Shown: positions 22,200 to 33,599 of the stretch, one piece after another
How positions within the stretch are numbered: position 1 is the stretch's first letter
Layout: every line of letters starts with the position of its first letter
DNA from: Eustoma russellianum
Lineage: Eukaryota > Streptophyta > Magnoliopsida > Gentianales > Gentianaceae
DNA: 64,000 nucleotides
Assembly (NCBI GenBank): GCA_036186865.1
Contig: AP025067.1
Span: 24,883,016-24,947,015 of the forward strand
Reading direction: 5' to 3'
Notes under the pieces: model-generated
The model's input: the letters and a program-made list of their open reading frames with translations, nothing else
Database searches by the model: none
What the model was told of the DNA's origin: nothing
Position numbers and translations under genes: made by a program

Positions 22200-23520
22200 C
22201 CCAACCATGCACAGGCCTTCGTTGGACAGTCTAGGTGTCCAAAAGGTGTTCAAGGAATCACCCAAGAGGAGCATGAACGAGCCATGCATTATGTTGCTGA
22301 AAATTTGGGTGTTTTCAAAGCTACGGTCAAAAAATTAAAGGGCAAAGCCCTAGAGACAGTACACATGGATGAAGATCCTTATTACGACCATAGAGGTAGG
22401 GAAAGCTCCAAGGAACAATCATCTAGATCAAGAGAGGAGTTCATGACAAAGGCCAGAGGTAAAGGTAAGAAACCTCACCCTGAGCTTTTGCCAAAAGTTA
22501 AAAAGCCTCGAGGAGTGAAACTTGCCACTCCAAAAAAGGGCAACGAGCGCCACTACCGCATTACAGCTGAGATAGACTGGATGATGAGTCATCATTCAGC
22601 CGCCCATAATACACACGAGCCATAAAAGAGAGTCTTTTTTTATAAGAAATTACGGAGTATGTAGCTCAAGACAGTTTTAAGGTGCCCAAATGAACACCTA
22701 CAATGGTACCTCTGATCTTACAGATCACTTATTCCAATTTCAAACAGCCATGAGCTTGAAAACTATTCTTAACCCATTGAGGTGCAAGACTTTTCCTGCA
22801 TATTTGAGGGGTAATGCTAGGAGATGGTTCCAGGAGTTACCATCTCAGTACGTATATTCCTTCCGACAGTTAGCACAGAGGTTCAAGTCGCAATTCTTGT
22901 ATTGTAAACCTTTTATCAAAAACTCCTCATATTTGATGACCCTAAGGCAGAAGCCAAATGAATCTGTTATTCAATATATGCAGCGCTTCATGGACGAGTC
23001 CTTACATGTCAAGGACCGTAATGATTGAGTTATAGCTATGGCCTTCATCAACTGGCTGTGGGCTGAACGCCTTTTCTCACAGCTGGCCAGAGAGAGGGAG
23101 CATAGGCTGAAACAAGATATTGAACAGGCTTATCACCTGACGGGTCGAGGTGAGTTCTGAAAGGAGGCCTGTAAAGATGGTAGGGATAAGCATAGTGTGT
23201 TTGATTGCTTGGAGAATCGAGGTAAAGAAGGTTTGCCCTTGCTTGCCTCAAAAGAAAAGATCCTTGCCGCCATAGAAAAAGACAGGCTGAGGACTTGACC
23301 GCCGCAGTTGCAGGGTCTAAGATCAAAGAGATCCCAAATTGTACTGCAAATATCACAAAGATATTGGCCACGACGCTGAAAATTGCAGAAATTTGGTGCG
23401 TACATTCGAGCGTTTTATTAAGCAGGATCATCTGCATTAGTTGTATGACCTAAGATCACGGCGACATAATCGGTTGGATTTTCACGGACCTCCTCCAGAA
23501 GACAAGTGTCAGAATGACGA
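22200..23520 (+). pseudogene. Gypsy gag remnant
   Basis: Capsid region. 22284-22625 is a basic, charged N-terminal segment (repeated KGK/KKP). 22690-23028 is the retrotransposon gag core with FQTAMSLKTILNPLRCKTFP, YLRGNARRWFQELPSQYVYS, FRQLAQRFKSQF and QYMQRFMDESLHVKDRND. Further on, with frameshifts, KEKILAAIEKDRLRT and a YCKYHKDIGHDAENCRNL-like histidine/cysteine motif (about 23335-23400) resemble the gag C-terminus of Tat elements. It breaks off at 23528 where the solo LTR was inserted. Confidence 0.8.
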
Positions 23521-23528
23521 GCCACGCC

Positions 23529-26500
23529 TGTTGGACCGTGCACCTGTAGTAAACACCACTAGAGGGAGGATGAATAGTGGTTAGCGGAATTACACTACCA
23601 CCCTTTAACAAAATCCCCTTTGAAAACAGAATATGAGACCTCCTCAGATTCAGTACCCGTTTTTGTAAAATTCAAAACTCAATGTACACAACTTCAAAAA
23701 TTATGAAAATTTTTAAAACTTAACTTTAATGTCTTGAAAAGACTCTATCCAAACATTAGATAAAAATAAGATTTTTTGACCCTTCAAACAAATAAAAAGA
23801 TTCAGATGGTCAATCTGGACAGAATTGGACAGAATGTTGCTGAACTTTGAAAACGTGTTTCTCTTTGAATACTCAACCAAAAAGGTTTATCTTTATGTCA
23901 AAATACTCCTTAGGATGTCTAGTTTATGTTTCAAAAAGCCCTGACCTTAAAAAGTTCTTGATGAAAGCAGAATTCAAGTTTTCTCAAAACTGGTTAGATT
24001 TCAACCAGATTGGAGCAGTTCTCTTGCAACGATTGAAAGACTAACTTTTCTTTGCTCAAATCAAGTGATTCTTATTGGAAATGAAAGCTAATGGTCTGAA
24101 GTATAACTCCACCAAAAATCACGAATTTTGAAAGTGTTGTGCTATGTTTTCAAAACATGAGAAATTGTGTGAAATCTGCAGTGGAAACGAGCAGAAAAAC
24201 AGAAAAGGAAGAAATAAGATAAGAACACCAAAAATTTATCCTGGTTCGGTCAATGTTGTTGAGAAATATGTTTGGATAATTTTCAAAGTCATGATTTTAA
24301 GTGGTGAATACTTAAAATTGTCACACATGGTGTTATATGTGGTTAAAAGTTGAAAAATTTGACATCGATCTCTCAGGTTTTTGCACATCGATCGATCTAT
24401 GTACATAGATCTATCACATGGATCGATCCATGTAAGGCAGTGAAAGTTCAAGACCTTACTGTGAGACATCGATCTCTAAACCTGAGACACATCGATCGAT
24501 CGATGTACATCGAACCCTCACTTCGATCCATCGATGTAGGTCAGAGACAAAACCTAAACCTTTTTGTGAGACATCGATCTCTGAAGCTGAGACACTTCGA
24601 TCGATCGATGTCTAGGGTTTTTAGAAATAATTTTCTAAAATGTGTTAACATGTTTGTTTTCATTTGTATATGAATTATACATGTTCATTATGTGAATCTT
24701 ATGTGTTTTTGATGATTTTAAATGTATTGTGACTAACGTGTCTTGGAAGTTTCTACAACATACCAAAAAGGACAAAATTGGAATTTTAAGTTTTGTAGGA
24801 ACATCACATGATGAAAATATTTCAAGGATGTATTCTCATCCTATTTATCATGAAAAAGGTAATATCATGAGTATTTCTGACCATCCGGGTCATTTCTGGA
24901 GTTTTCATATACCAGGGGTATTTTGGTCATTTTACCCCCGAGGGTATTTTTAGTATTTTCACTCAAGGAATCTCTTGAGAATATCGTTATCTTCATTCTG
25001 GAGCTGATTTATTATTAATTTGAAGATAATATGGTGATTCTCTATTTTATTATCTCACATGATGATATTATTGACTATAGCTAGATATGTGACGATTTGA
25101 GATGTCACATTCTATTTTTTCTTGAAGACACTCTTATATATGTTATAAGAAAATATTATTCATCATTATTCAGAGTTTTTCAAGGTGTTAAAGGTGCAGA
25201 AATGATCTCAACATATAAGAAGAAATATTGAGAATTTCGGTGTTACACGTTGACATAATCTTGTCAACTATTATCTATTTATTTCTTCTTCAAAAATCTG
25301 AGTTGCTACACATATTTGCATGTTCAAAAACGTGTATGAGCAGGTGAAGATGATACATTATTCATTTTATGAGTTGGAGACAAGTGGACCAACCAAAAAG
25401 GAGCTAGTTGGCAAAATTGTCAACTTGGATTTTTTTTTTAAAATAGCCAACAGTTATGGCTGGTCATGGCAGATGTTTTGAGTCAAAATGGAGCTCTCAC
25501 ATGTCCTATTCTTGTTCTTGGAGTTGATGATATTTTGGTGGTATTATCCTTTCTTATTTTATTAAGGAAAATCAAAGTTTATTTTTGAAAATATGGAAGA
25601 TAATCAACGGCTACTTGAGGGAATTTTGGAGCTGAATTTGAGTTTGAAAACTTCAACATTCACATGCCTATTATTGTGCCAAGAAGTTGAGGGGATAATG
25701 GAGTATTATCCCTTGCTATTATCTTCACATTCTCAAGATAATTCCAAGTCATTTTTGGAGTCAAAAATTCGGCCATGCTGAATTGCCAAGGTGGACCAAT
25801 CATTTTGTCTTATTTTGCCAAGTGTACAAGGCCAACCAATGATGAGAAGACATTTGGGCTTGATGATGAAGATGGTGACACATTGGAAGTCTTATCTCCA
25901 AGGCTCAAATCACACTATAAATAGAGGCAATGGTGAAGAAGATGAAACACGCTTTAAGCTTACAAGCATTTGTTGAATTATCTAGTTATCATCTTCTTCT
26001 TGTTGTTGTTCTTGTTCCATTCTTTGTAGCAAAGGTGTTCTTGTTGTTTTTGTTATGCTACAAGCTTCTTGAGCTTCATTTGTAAGATTGATTAGCCATT
26101 CTTATAAGGCTATATCAATAGGTGGTAGAGGTGTTGCAACTAAGTGTTGCATAGAAGGTGATTATCCAAGTCTTGAATAGGGTTGGTGTACAACCCAAGG
26201 ATCAAGCTTGGTTCTTGTTTTAAGGTGATTCATTTGATAGTAAAATCCAAGGAAAGGTGTTCCTTGGGACTGGAGTAGGTCACATTGACCGAACCAGGAT
26301 AAATCCTCGGTGTTCTTGTCTTGTTTCTTCATTTCTGTTTTCTGACCATTTTTACTGCAGTTTTCTCACAAATTCTCACGTTTTGAAAAAATAGCTAAAC
26401 ATTTTTAAAATTCGTGATTTTTGGTGGAGTTATACTTCAGACTGTTAGCTTTCATTTTCAACAAGAATCACTTGATTTGAGCAAGGGAAAGTTAGTCTTT

Positions 26501-28825
26501 CAGTCTTTGCAAGATAACTGCTCCAATCTGACCAGTTTTGAGAAAACTTAAATTCTGTATTATCTAGAATTGTTTAAGGTCAGGACCTTTTGGAAACATC
26601 AACTACACATCCTAAGGAGTGTTTTGATATAAAGATCAACCTTTTTGGTTGAGTATTCAAAGAGAAACACGTTTTGCAAAATCAGCAACATTCTGTCCAA
26701 TTCTGTCCAGATTGACCATCTGAATCTGTTTATTTGTTTGAAGGAACCAACGATCGTATTTTTGTCTGATTTTTGGATAGAATCCTTTGAAGACATTGAA
26801 GTTAAATTATGGAAAGTTTCATAATTTTTGGAGTTGTGTACAATTAGTTTTGAATTTTTAAAAAACGGGTTCTGAATGTGAGGTGGTCTCAGATTCCGTT
26901 TTCAAAGAGGATTTTTACAAAGGGTTGTAGTGTAATTTCCGCTAACCACTATTCACCCCCCTCTAGTGGTGTTTATTGCAGGTGCATAGTCCAACAAATG
27001 TGACCTACTCCAGTCTCAAGGAACCTTTAATTGTATTTTACTATGGTATGAACAAACTTACAACAAGAACAAAGCTTGATCATTGGGTTAAACACCAACC
27101 CTATTCAAGACTCGAGTGAACACCTCTATGCAAATCTTAGTTGCAACACCTCTATCACCTATTGGTGTGGCCTTATAAACTTGGCTAACCAATCTTACAA
27201 AGATAACCCAACAAGGCATGTATATATAGCTCAATAACAACAAGAAATGAAACACCTTAGCTACACAAAGAAAGAATCAAGAAGAAGAGAATTGCAAGAA
27301 TGATCTTCAAGTTTGCTTGAAAGTTGTGTGTTCTTCTTCTTCACCTTTGCCTTCTATTTATAGAGTGAAATGAGCCTTGAAGAACTCCAATGTGTCACCA
27401 TCTTCATCATCAATGCTTAAGTACCTTGTACACTTGTCAAAATAAAACAACACAATTGGTCCACCTTTGTACACATATTGGCCGAAAATTTGGTCTTGAA
27501 AAATGACTTGGAATTGCTTGAAAAATGAAGATAATACCGACGGATAATATCACCAAGAAACCCTCAAATCCTTGGCAAGATAATAGGGTATGTGAGAGCT
27601 TCATTTGACTAAAAAAATCTGCCAAAGACAGCATGTAGCCGCTGGCTACAATTTGAAAAATCCAAGTTGCCAACTAGCTTGTTTTTGGTTGGTCCACTTG
27701 GCATAAAGTCATAAAATGAATACTCTATCATTTACACCTGCAAATACATGTTTGGAGGCTTGTATATATAAATATTGACTCAAATTTTTGAAGAAGAAAT
27801 CAACAAATAATAGTTGACAAGATTATATCAACATATAATATCGAAATTCTCACAATTTCTCCTTATATGTTGTGATGAATTCCACAACATTAACACCTTT
27901 AAATTCTCTTCAAAATGATGATTGAGACTCTCCAGTAATACATATAAGAAGTTCTTCAAGAAAAAAATGGAATGTGACATCACAACCCGTCACATATCTC
28001 GCTACTGTCGATAATATCATCAAACGAGAGAAATAATAGAAAACCACCAAATAATCTTCAAGATAATCATAAATGAGCTTCAGAATGAAGACAATAATAT
28101 AATCAAGAGATTCCTTGAGTAAAAATACCAAAACTGCCCTCAGGGGTAAAATGACCAAAATACCCCTGGTGAGAGAAAACTCCAAAACTTGCCCCGATGG
28201 TCAGAAATAGATATAATAACACCTTTGTGATAATAAACAAGATATGAATGTGTCCTTGAGACTTTTTCACCATGTCAAGTACCTACACAAACTGAAAATA
28301 CCAATTTTGCCCATTTTGGTAAGTTGTAAAAACTTCTAAGGCATGTTAGTCACAAAACATTTATAATCATCAAAAACACATAATATCAACATATATAAAC
28401 CCTGTGAAAATGAAAACAACCTTTTTTATCACATTTTAAAAAAAATATTTCTAAAATACCTAGGCATCGATCGATCGAGAGTGCCTCCATTGAAAGATCG
28501 ATGTCTCACAGTGAGTTTCAGAGTTTGTCTCTGACCTACATTGACCGATCGAAGTGAGTGTTTGATGTACATCGATCGATCGATGTGTCGCAGGTTTAGA
28601 GATCGATGTCTCACAGTAAGGTCTTGAATTTTCTCTGCCTTACATGGATCGATCGATGTGAAGGATCGATGTACATCGTTCGATCGAAGTGCACCAACTG
28701 AGAGATCGATATGGATTTTCTTCACTTTTTCAACTTTTAATCATTTATAACATTATATGTGACATTTTTAAGATCCACCACTTAAAATCATGACCTTCAA
28801 AATTATCCAAACATATTTCTCAACA
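23529..28825 (-). mobile_element. outer solo LTR (minus), split by a second copy
   Basis: A long LTR (TG...CA) with no internal region, inserted in the Gypsy gag. In element sense it begins TGTTGAGAAATATGTTTGG at 28825 and runs to 27002, where it is interrupted by the inner LTR. It resumes at 24256 and ends ...GCACGGTCCAACA at 23529. Without the insertion it is about 2.55 kb. Flanks are ACGCC and GCGCG, only 3 of 5 matching, so its own TSD is not confirmed. Confidence 0.8.
24257..26996 (+). mobile_element. inner solo LTR (plus) of the same family, 2740 bp
   Basis: Begins TGTTGAGAAATATGTTTGG and ends CATAGTCCAACA. It is flanked by a perfect 5-bp duplication AATGT (24252-24256 and 26997-27001). 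It matches the interrupted outer LTR along its whole length in opposite orientation, so the outer halves and this copy form a large inverted repeat. No primer site, coding or polypurine tract follows either end, consistent with LTR-LTR recombination. It contains CATCGATCGATCGATGT-type palindromes at 24360-24610. Confidence 0.85.
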
Positions 28826-31255
28826 GCGCGAGCGTAGAAAAGATGATGACAAGGAGGATGAATAGTCTGGTGCTGCAGGTTGGTCCTAGGTTAATTATGT
28901 GATTTATACCATTTCTGATCGCCCTGGACTGCCGGGGTCAAGAATAGAGCCAGGGGTGGCTGCAACTTCAACACAACTCATCCCGAAAGAAGCCACAACT
29001 CTCACACGAGCTGACCTATGGACTGGATGATCCTATCGCCTAAGGTTATGACAAAGTAGGCTTGATATCAAAACTGTGGAAATGCATCGAGTTTACGTTG
29101 ATACATGCAACACAACTACCATACTGTACTACAATGTTTTTCAACAGCTCAGACTGTAGGACAACCAATTGTGCCCTGTATCAACTCTCTTATTTGGGTT
29201 TTCTGGTAGGATAGTGCAACAATAGGCCTGGTAACATTGTCTGTTACCTTTGGCAAACACCCAAAGTGTCGTTTTTGTCATTGTAAGAGAGAGAACGGCC
29301 TATAATATTCACTTTGGCAGGCTATAATTGATGATTTTAGAGGCAATTGTTTTGCCGTTACACGTCGGCATAAAATTTCCATCCCAAGCATGATAATGAC
29401 TATACATGGAAAATCTACTGGTGGCTCGAGCTGTTATGCTGTTGAAACAAAAGGCAAATCATATGTACAGTAAGTCCTCCTTGACAATGTTGCCCCTCCA
29501 ACTGATAAGAAACTAGAGTCAGATAACATGATCTAAGGCTTCGTTCTAGATCCTGAACAACCAAAGATTGTGATCAAGATTGAAACTTGGATGCCTGATG
29601 GTTTGCTGAGCCAAATCCATAATTTATTCAGGAAATTTGCGATTATCTTTGCTTGGATATCCGAGGACATACTAGACATCCTGATCGTTCTTGTTGAGCA
29701 TAAGCTCAATGTGGATCCTAGCATTAAGCCTGTCAAGTAGAATAAGAGAAACTTAGCCTGTGAAAGAATCAAGGTAATCACGTAAGACATTGGTAGACTG
29801 CTTGCCACCAAGTTTATAACAGCTTATATCTCGCATGGCTAGCCAATCACCTGCTTATGCCAAGATTTAACAAATCTTTGAGGATGTGTATCGATTATAC
29901 GGATATGAACAAAGCTCGCCTGAGAGATTGTTATCCCTTTCCAAAGATTGACAAGTTAAATGGATTTAAGGATTGGGCATGTGGTTTTGGATTTCCTCGA
30001 CACTTTTAAAGACTATAATCAAATAGACTTAGGTAAGAAGGACCAAGACAAAACCTCATTCATTATCGAGGAAGGCGCTTATTGCTATGTTAGCATACCT
30101 TTTGGCCTGAAAAACACGGGAGCCACTTATAAAATGCTAGTTAATACTTTGTTTAAGGACTAGATTGGCCACATTATGAAAGTCTACATTGATGATATGC
30201 TTTTTAAGACCAGCACTCATGATGTGCACCAAAATCTGAGAGAAATCTTCATCATCATCCAAAAATCTAAGCTGATATTAAACCCCAAAAAGTGTACATC
30301 CGAGGGCTAAAGTGGAAATTTCTTAGGGTGCATAGTCTTTAAGGAGGGAATTCACTAACTCTAGGAAAGTTGAAACTCTGAAAGCTATGCATCAATCTCA
30401 TAATGTCAAACACGTGAAAGGTTGACTCGAAGGATCGCAACGCTAAATAGATTTATACCAAAGTTGGCTGAAATATTACTCCTATTCTTTCAGATTTTAA
30501 AGAAAAGAACCATCTTTCCGTGCGATGACAAGTGTCAAACGACTTTTAATGACTTGAAATCTTACTTGGTTGAGGTGCTAACCTTGACTTCGCGTGTCCC
30601 CAGCGAAGTACTCTGCATATACTTAGTTGTCTGCCATGAACCCGACACCGAAGTTCTACTTAGAGAGGAAGATAACAGGCAGAAGCTAATAAACTTTGTG
30701 ACCAAAGCGTTGAATAGACCTGAGACAAGATATACCGACGTTGAAAATATAGTTTTGGTGCTGGCCATAATTGGGAAGAAACTCAGGCCCTACCTTCAAG
30801 CTCATCCCATCATCATCGTCATTGATCAACCTTTGAAGCACATTTTGTCTAAGCCTGAGGCAGCAGTTCGAGCAGCCAAGTGGGTCATAGAGTTGGCCGA
30901 GTACGACATCGACCAGCAACCTTCCATCAAGGCCCAAGCCTTGATGTATTTTATTACTGAAAGGGTCTTAGGTGAGGATAGGCAAGAGGATCAATGGACC
31001 ATCTACATTGATGAATCCTCTTCCCTTGATGAAAGTAGAGCAAGTGTCCTAATAATAATTCTAAATGGGGAAGAAGTTGAGTATGCACTTCTGTTCGAAT
31101 TTGACACCACAAACAAGAAATTCGAGTACAAATTCTTAATTGCCAGCTTGAACATCCTCAGAAAGCTGGGGGCTCAGAAAATTTATTTCCACAATGATTT
31201 TCAACTCATCGTGGCACAAGTTAACAGTGATATAAAGCCAAATAAGATCAGATGA
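28826..31255 (+). pseudogene. Gypsy protease/RT/RNase H remnant with second RNase H
   Basis: Pol of the Gypsy element after the inserted LTRs. RT motifs are RMCIDYTDMNKARLRDCYPF (about 29885-29950), IPFGLKNTGATY (30096-30131) and MKVYIDDMLFK (30176-30208, intact DD). The 277-codon frame 30422-31255 holds RNase H with KALNRPETRYTDVENIVL, HPIIIVIDQPLKHILSKPEA and AAKWVIELAEYDI. After a linker comes a second RNase H: WTIYIDESSSL, EVEYALLFEFDTTNKKFEYK, LGAQKIYFHNDFQLIVAQV. Two RNase H domains in tandem are known from Tat elements. Stops between RT and RNase H show inactivity. Confidence 0.82.
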
Positions 31256-31499
31256 AGCGATATTTGTTAAAGGTCGAGTAACTCAAGGGAAAGTTCAAGT
31301 CTTTTAAAATCGAACATATCACAAGGTAAAAGGATCATGGTGGAGCATATTAAGCACTGATCTTATGATCAGGGCTAGGTGCTTTAAGCCGACTACCACA
31401 ACACATGGATAGACGAGATTCTCAACTTCTTAAAGCATGATGTTCAGCCGTAAAATAAATTGGCAGCCAAGAAACTGCACATCAAAGCAGCTAGGTACA

Positions 31500-32640
31500 A
31501 TCACTTTAACGAAGTTTTTTACATGAAATTGCATTTTTGGAGAGGAAAGAGATTATTCATGAAATTCATGTGGGAATTTGTGACAATCATTTTAGCTCAA
31601 ACTCTCTTGCCCGTATATGTTATTTAGCACTACTATTGGCCAACCTTACATTAACATGCTCTTGAACTGGTGAAAAAGTTCCAAGCATGCACTATTATTC
31701 ACATCCCTAATCAAGAAATGATTTCAATTATCAGCCCTTGGTCTTTCATTCAATGGGGGATTAACCTCATCGGGCTTTTGCCACGAGCTCCAAGATCTGT
31801 CTAATATCTTCTCGTCGTCGTAGACTACTTTAAAAAGTCAATCGAAGCAGACATTTGGTAGTAATAACGGAAAATCATGTGAAAAATTTCTTCAGAAGCA
31901 CATCATTCGCCGCTTTGGATTGACAATAGCCTTGGTTTCTGACAATAGAAAAATTTTTGCTGGGGATCCAGTTAAAAGCTAGTGTGTCGAGCTACAAATA
32001 TGACAAAATTTCATCTCGGTGGTTCATCCTCAAGATAACGGTTTGGTAGAGATTGCCAACCGCAATCTAAAGGAAGGTTTGAAGAAAGGACTGAGAAAGT
32101 TGGGACAGGTTGGGTTACGAATTTTCCAACATCTTATGGACTTATCACGCAACTCCTTTTACTTCGACCAAGCAAGCAGCTTTTGCCTTAGTGTACGGCT
32201 CTAAAGCCGTCATTCCAGTTAAGATTAGCTCCACGTCAGCCAGGGTAGAAAATTACTCTTATTAGAGTAACAATCAAAGTTTGCTTTTAAATCGCGACAG
32301 CCTGAAAGAAAAAAGGGAGCAGTCTTATATTTGAATGACGCAGTACAAAAATTTGATCTCTTAATAATATAATGCAAGAGTAAGACACAAACTGTTCATA
32401 GTTGAGACCTCGTCCTTCGAAAGAATGCTGCAAGTTATGTCGTCCCTTTGGGTACTCTTGAATGGAAAAGGAAAAGGCCACACCACGTTATCAATGCTTC
32501 TCCTTCTAGATCCTACAAGTTAGAAACTCTAGATGGTAGGACTTTTTCACCAAGTTGGCTTGTATCCAACTTGAAACCATTTCATACAATACTTCAAAAT
32601 TTTCTTTCAAGAAACTCAAGTACACTTTGTTAGTTCTTTG
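31500..32640 (+). pseudogene. Gypsy integrase remnant
   Basis: Fragments in several frames: FIQWGINLIGLLPRAPRSV and YLLVVVDYFKKSIEAD (core start, about 31747-31855), FGLTIALVSDN (about 31915-31947), then HPQDNGLVEIANRNLKEGLK (32019-32090). Downstream is the C-terminal part, RKRPHHVINASPSRSYKLE and LDGRTFSPSWLVSNLKPFH (32448-32590). The first Asp (VVDYF) and the DN of the second block are visible. Separated by stops, so not functional. Confidence 0.78.
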
Positions 32641-33599
32641 TTTTTTATAATATTTCAAAGTAAAAATAGCTTAGACACGATATAAATTACTCAAGACAGG
32701 ACCTCAACTCTGCGGCCTCAACCGGTATGAGCCGCCGTAGCGTCTTAAAAATGGGCGCGGGACAGGTTTCCTAATTGGACTCAACAAGTCTGGGTAGCAA
32801 CCCAAATAAGGAGACTTAGCCATAACAGGTTTTGCTCATACCTCAACGATGAGCATGGAGATTAAGACGCAACATGTTTTGCATACCCCAACACTCAGTA
32901 TATCTGAGTGCCTTAACAAAGGGATGAAAACAACATGTTTGCCGCATAGGTTTCACCTCAGTAAGTCCGAGTAGTCATTATCTCCCTAATAAAAGGACTC
33001 AGCAGAACAAGTCTTCAAAACTCAGATAAGAGTTACTAGCAAGACATTACTGACGTCAAAACTTGAAACCTTGTCTAATTATTTTCAGGCTAAGTAGCTA
33101 GACCAGGAGACCAAAGTTTCTGACATCGACATGGAACAGGTTTTTGAGACCTAAAACCTAGATTAATTAAATCATTGAACTACATTTCAATGGGTTGTAC
33201 TAGATTATGGCTCAGTATTTGAGGCCTAGAGGCAGACTTCACAGAAAAGAGGGAATTTTTTGTTTTTTATTCAATCAATCATCAGAGGTCTGAGGTGATT
33301 ACACTTGGAAAAAAATATTTTCATAAGGTAGTTGCAACTTTCATTCAGCTCGGTTCAGATTTTTAAATATCTTCAAGTTACCATGACTATTTAGGTTCAC
33401 CTCGGCTTACATTGTTTGATCTGATTACACTTGTGAAATTCAGAATTTTTATTATTCTGGTTGACAGATATCGGAATTGAAGGACAACGAGACAAAAAGA
33501 AAGAACTCAAAAGGCTTACAAAAACTTTCATTCCGTTGAAACTTTGTTCATTACAAAGTATGATAAATGAAAGCTACGAGAAAATGCCCTAAGAAGCTA
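32641..33599. other. Gypsy spacer between integrase and antisense ORF
   Basis: Non-coding internal region with weakly repeated phrases (ACAGGTTT, CTCAG-rich, AACATGTTT). No frame or RNA structure recognised. Confidence 0.45.

Noticed and set aside
24360..24610. Regularly spaced palindromes resembling a CRISPR array
   Set aside because: Units vary in length and sequence, lie in plant LTRs, and there are no cas genes; eukaryotic context.
23524..28830. TSD for the outer solo LTR (ACGCC / GCGCG)
   Set aside because: Only 3 of 5 bases match; cannot be claimed without the empty site.
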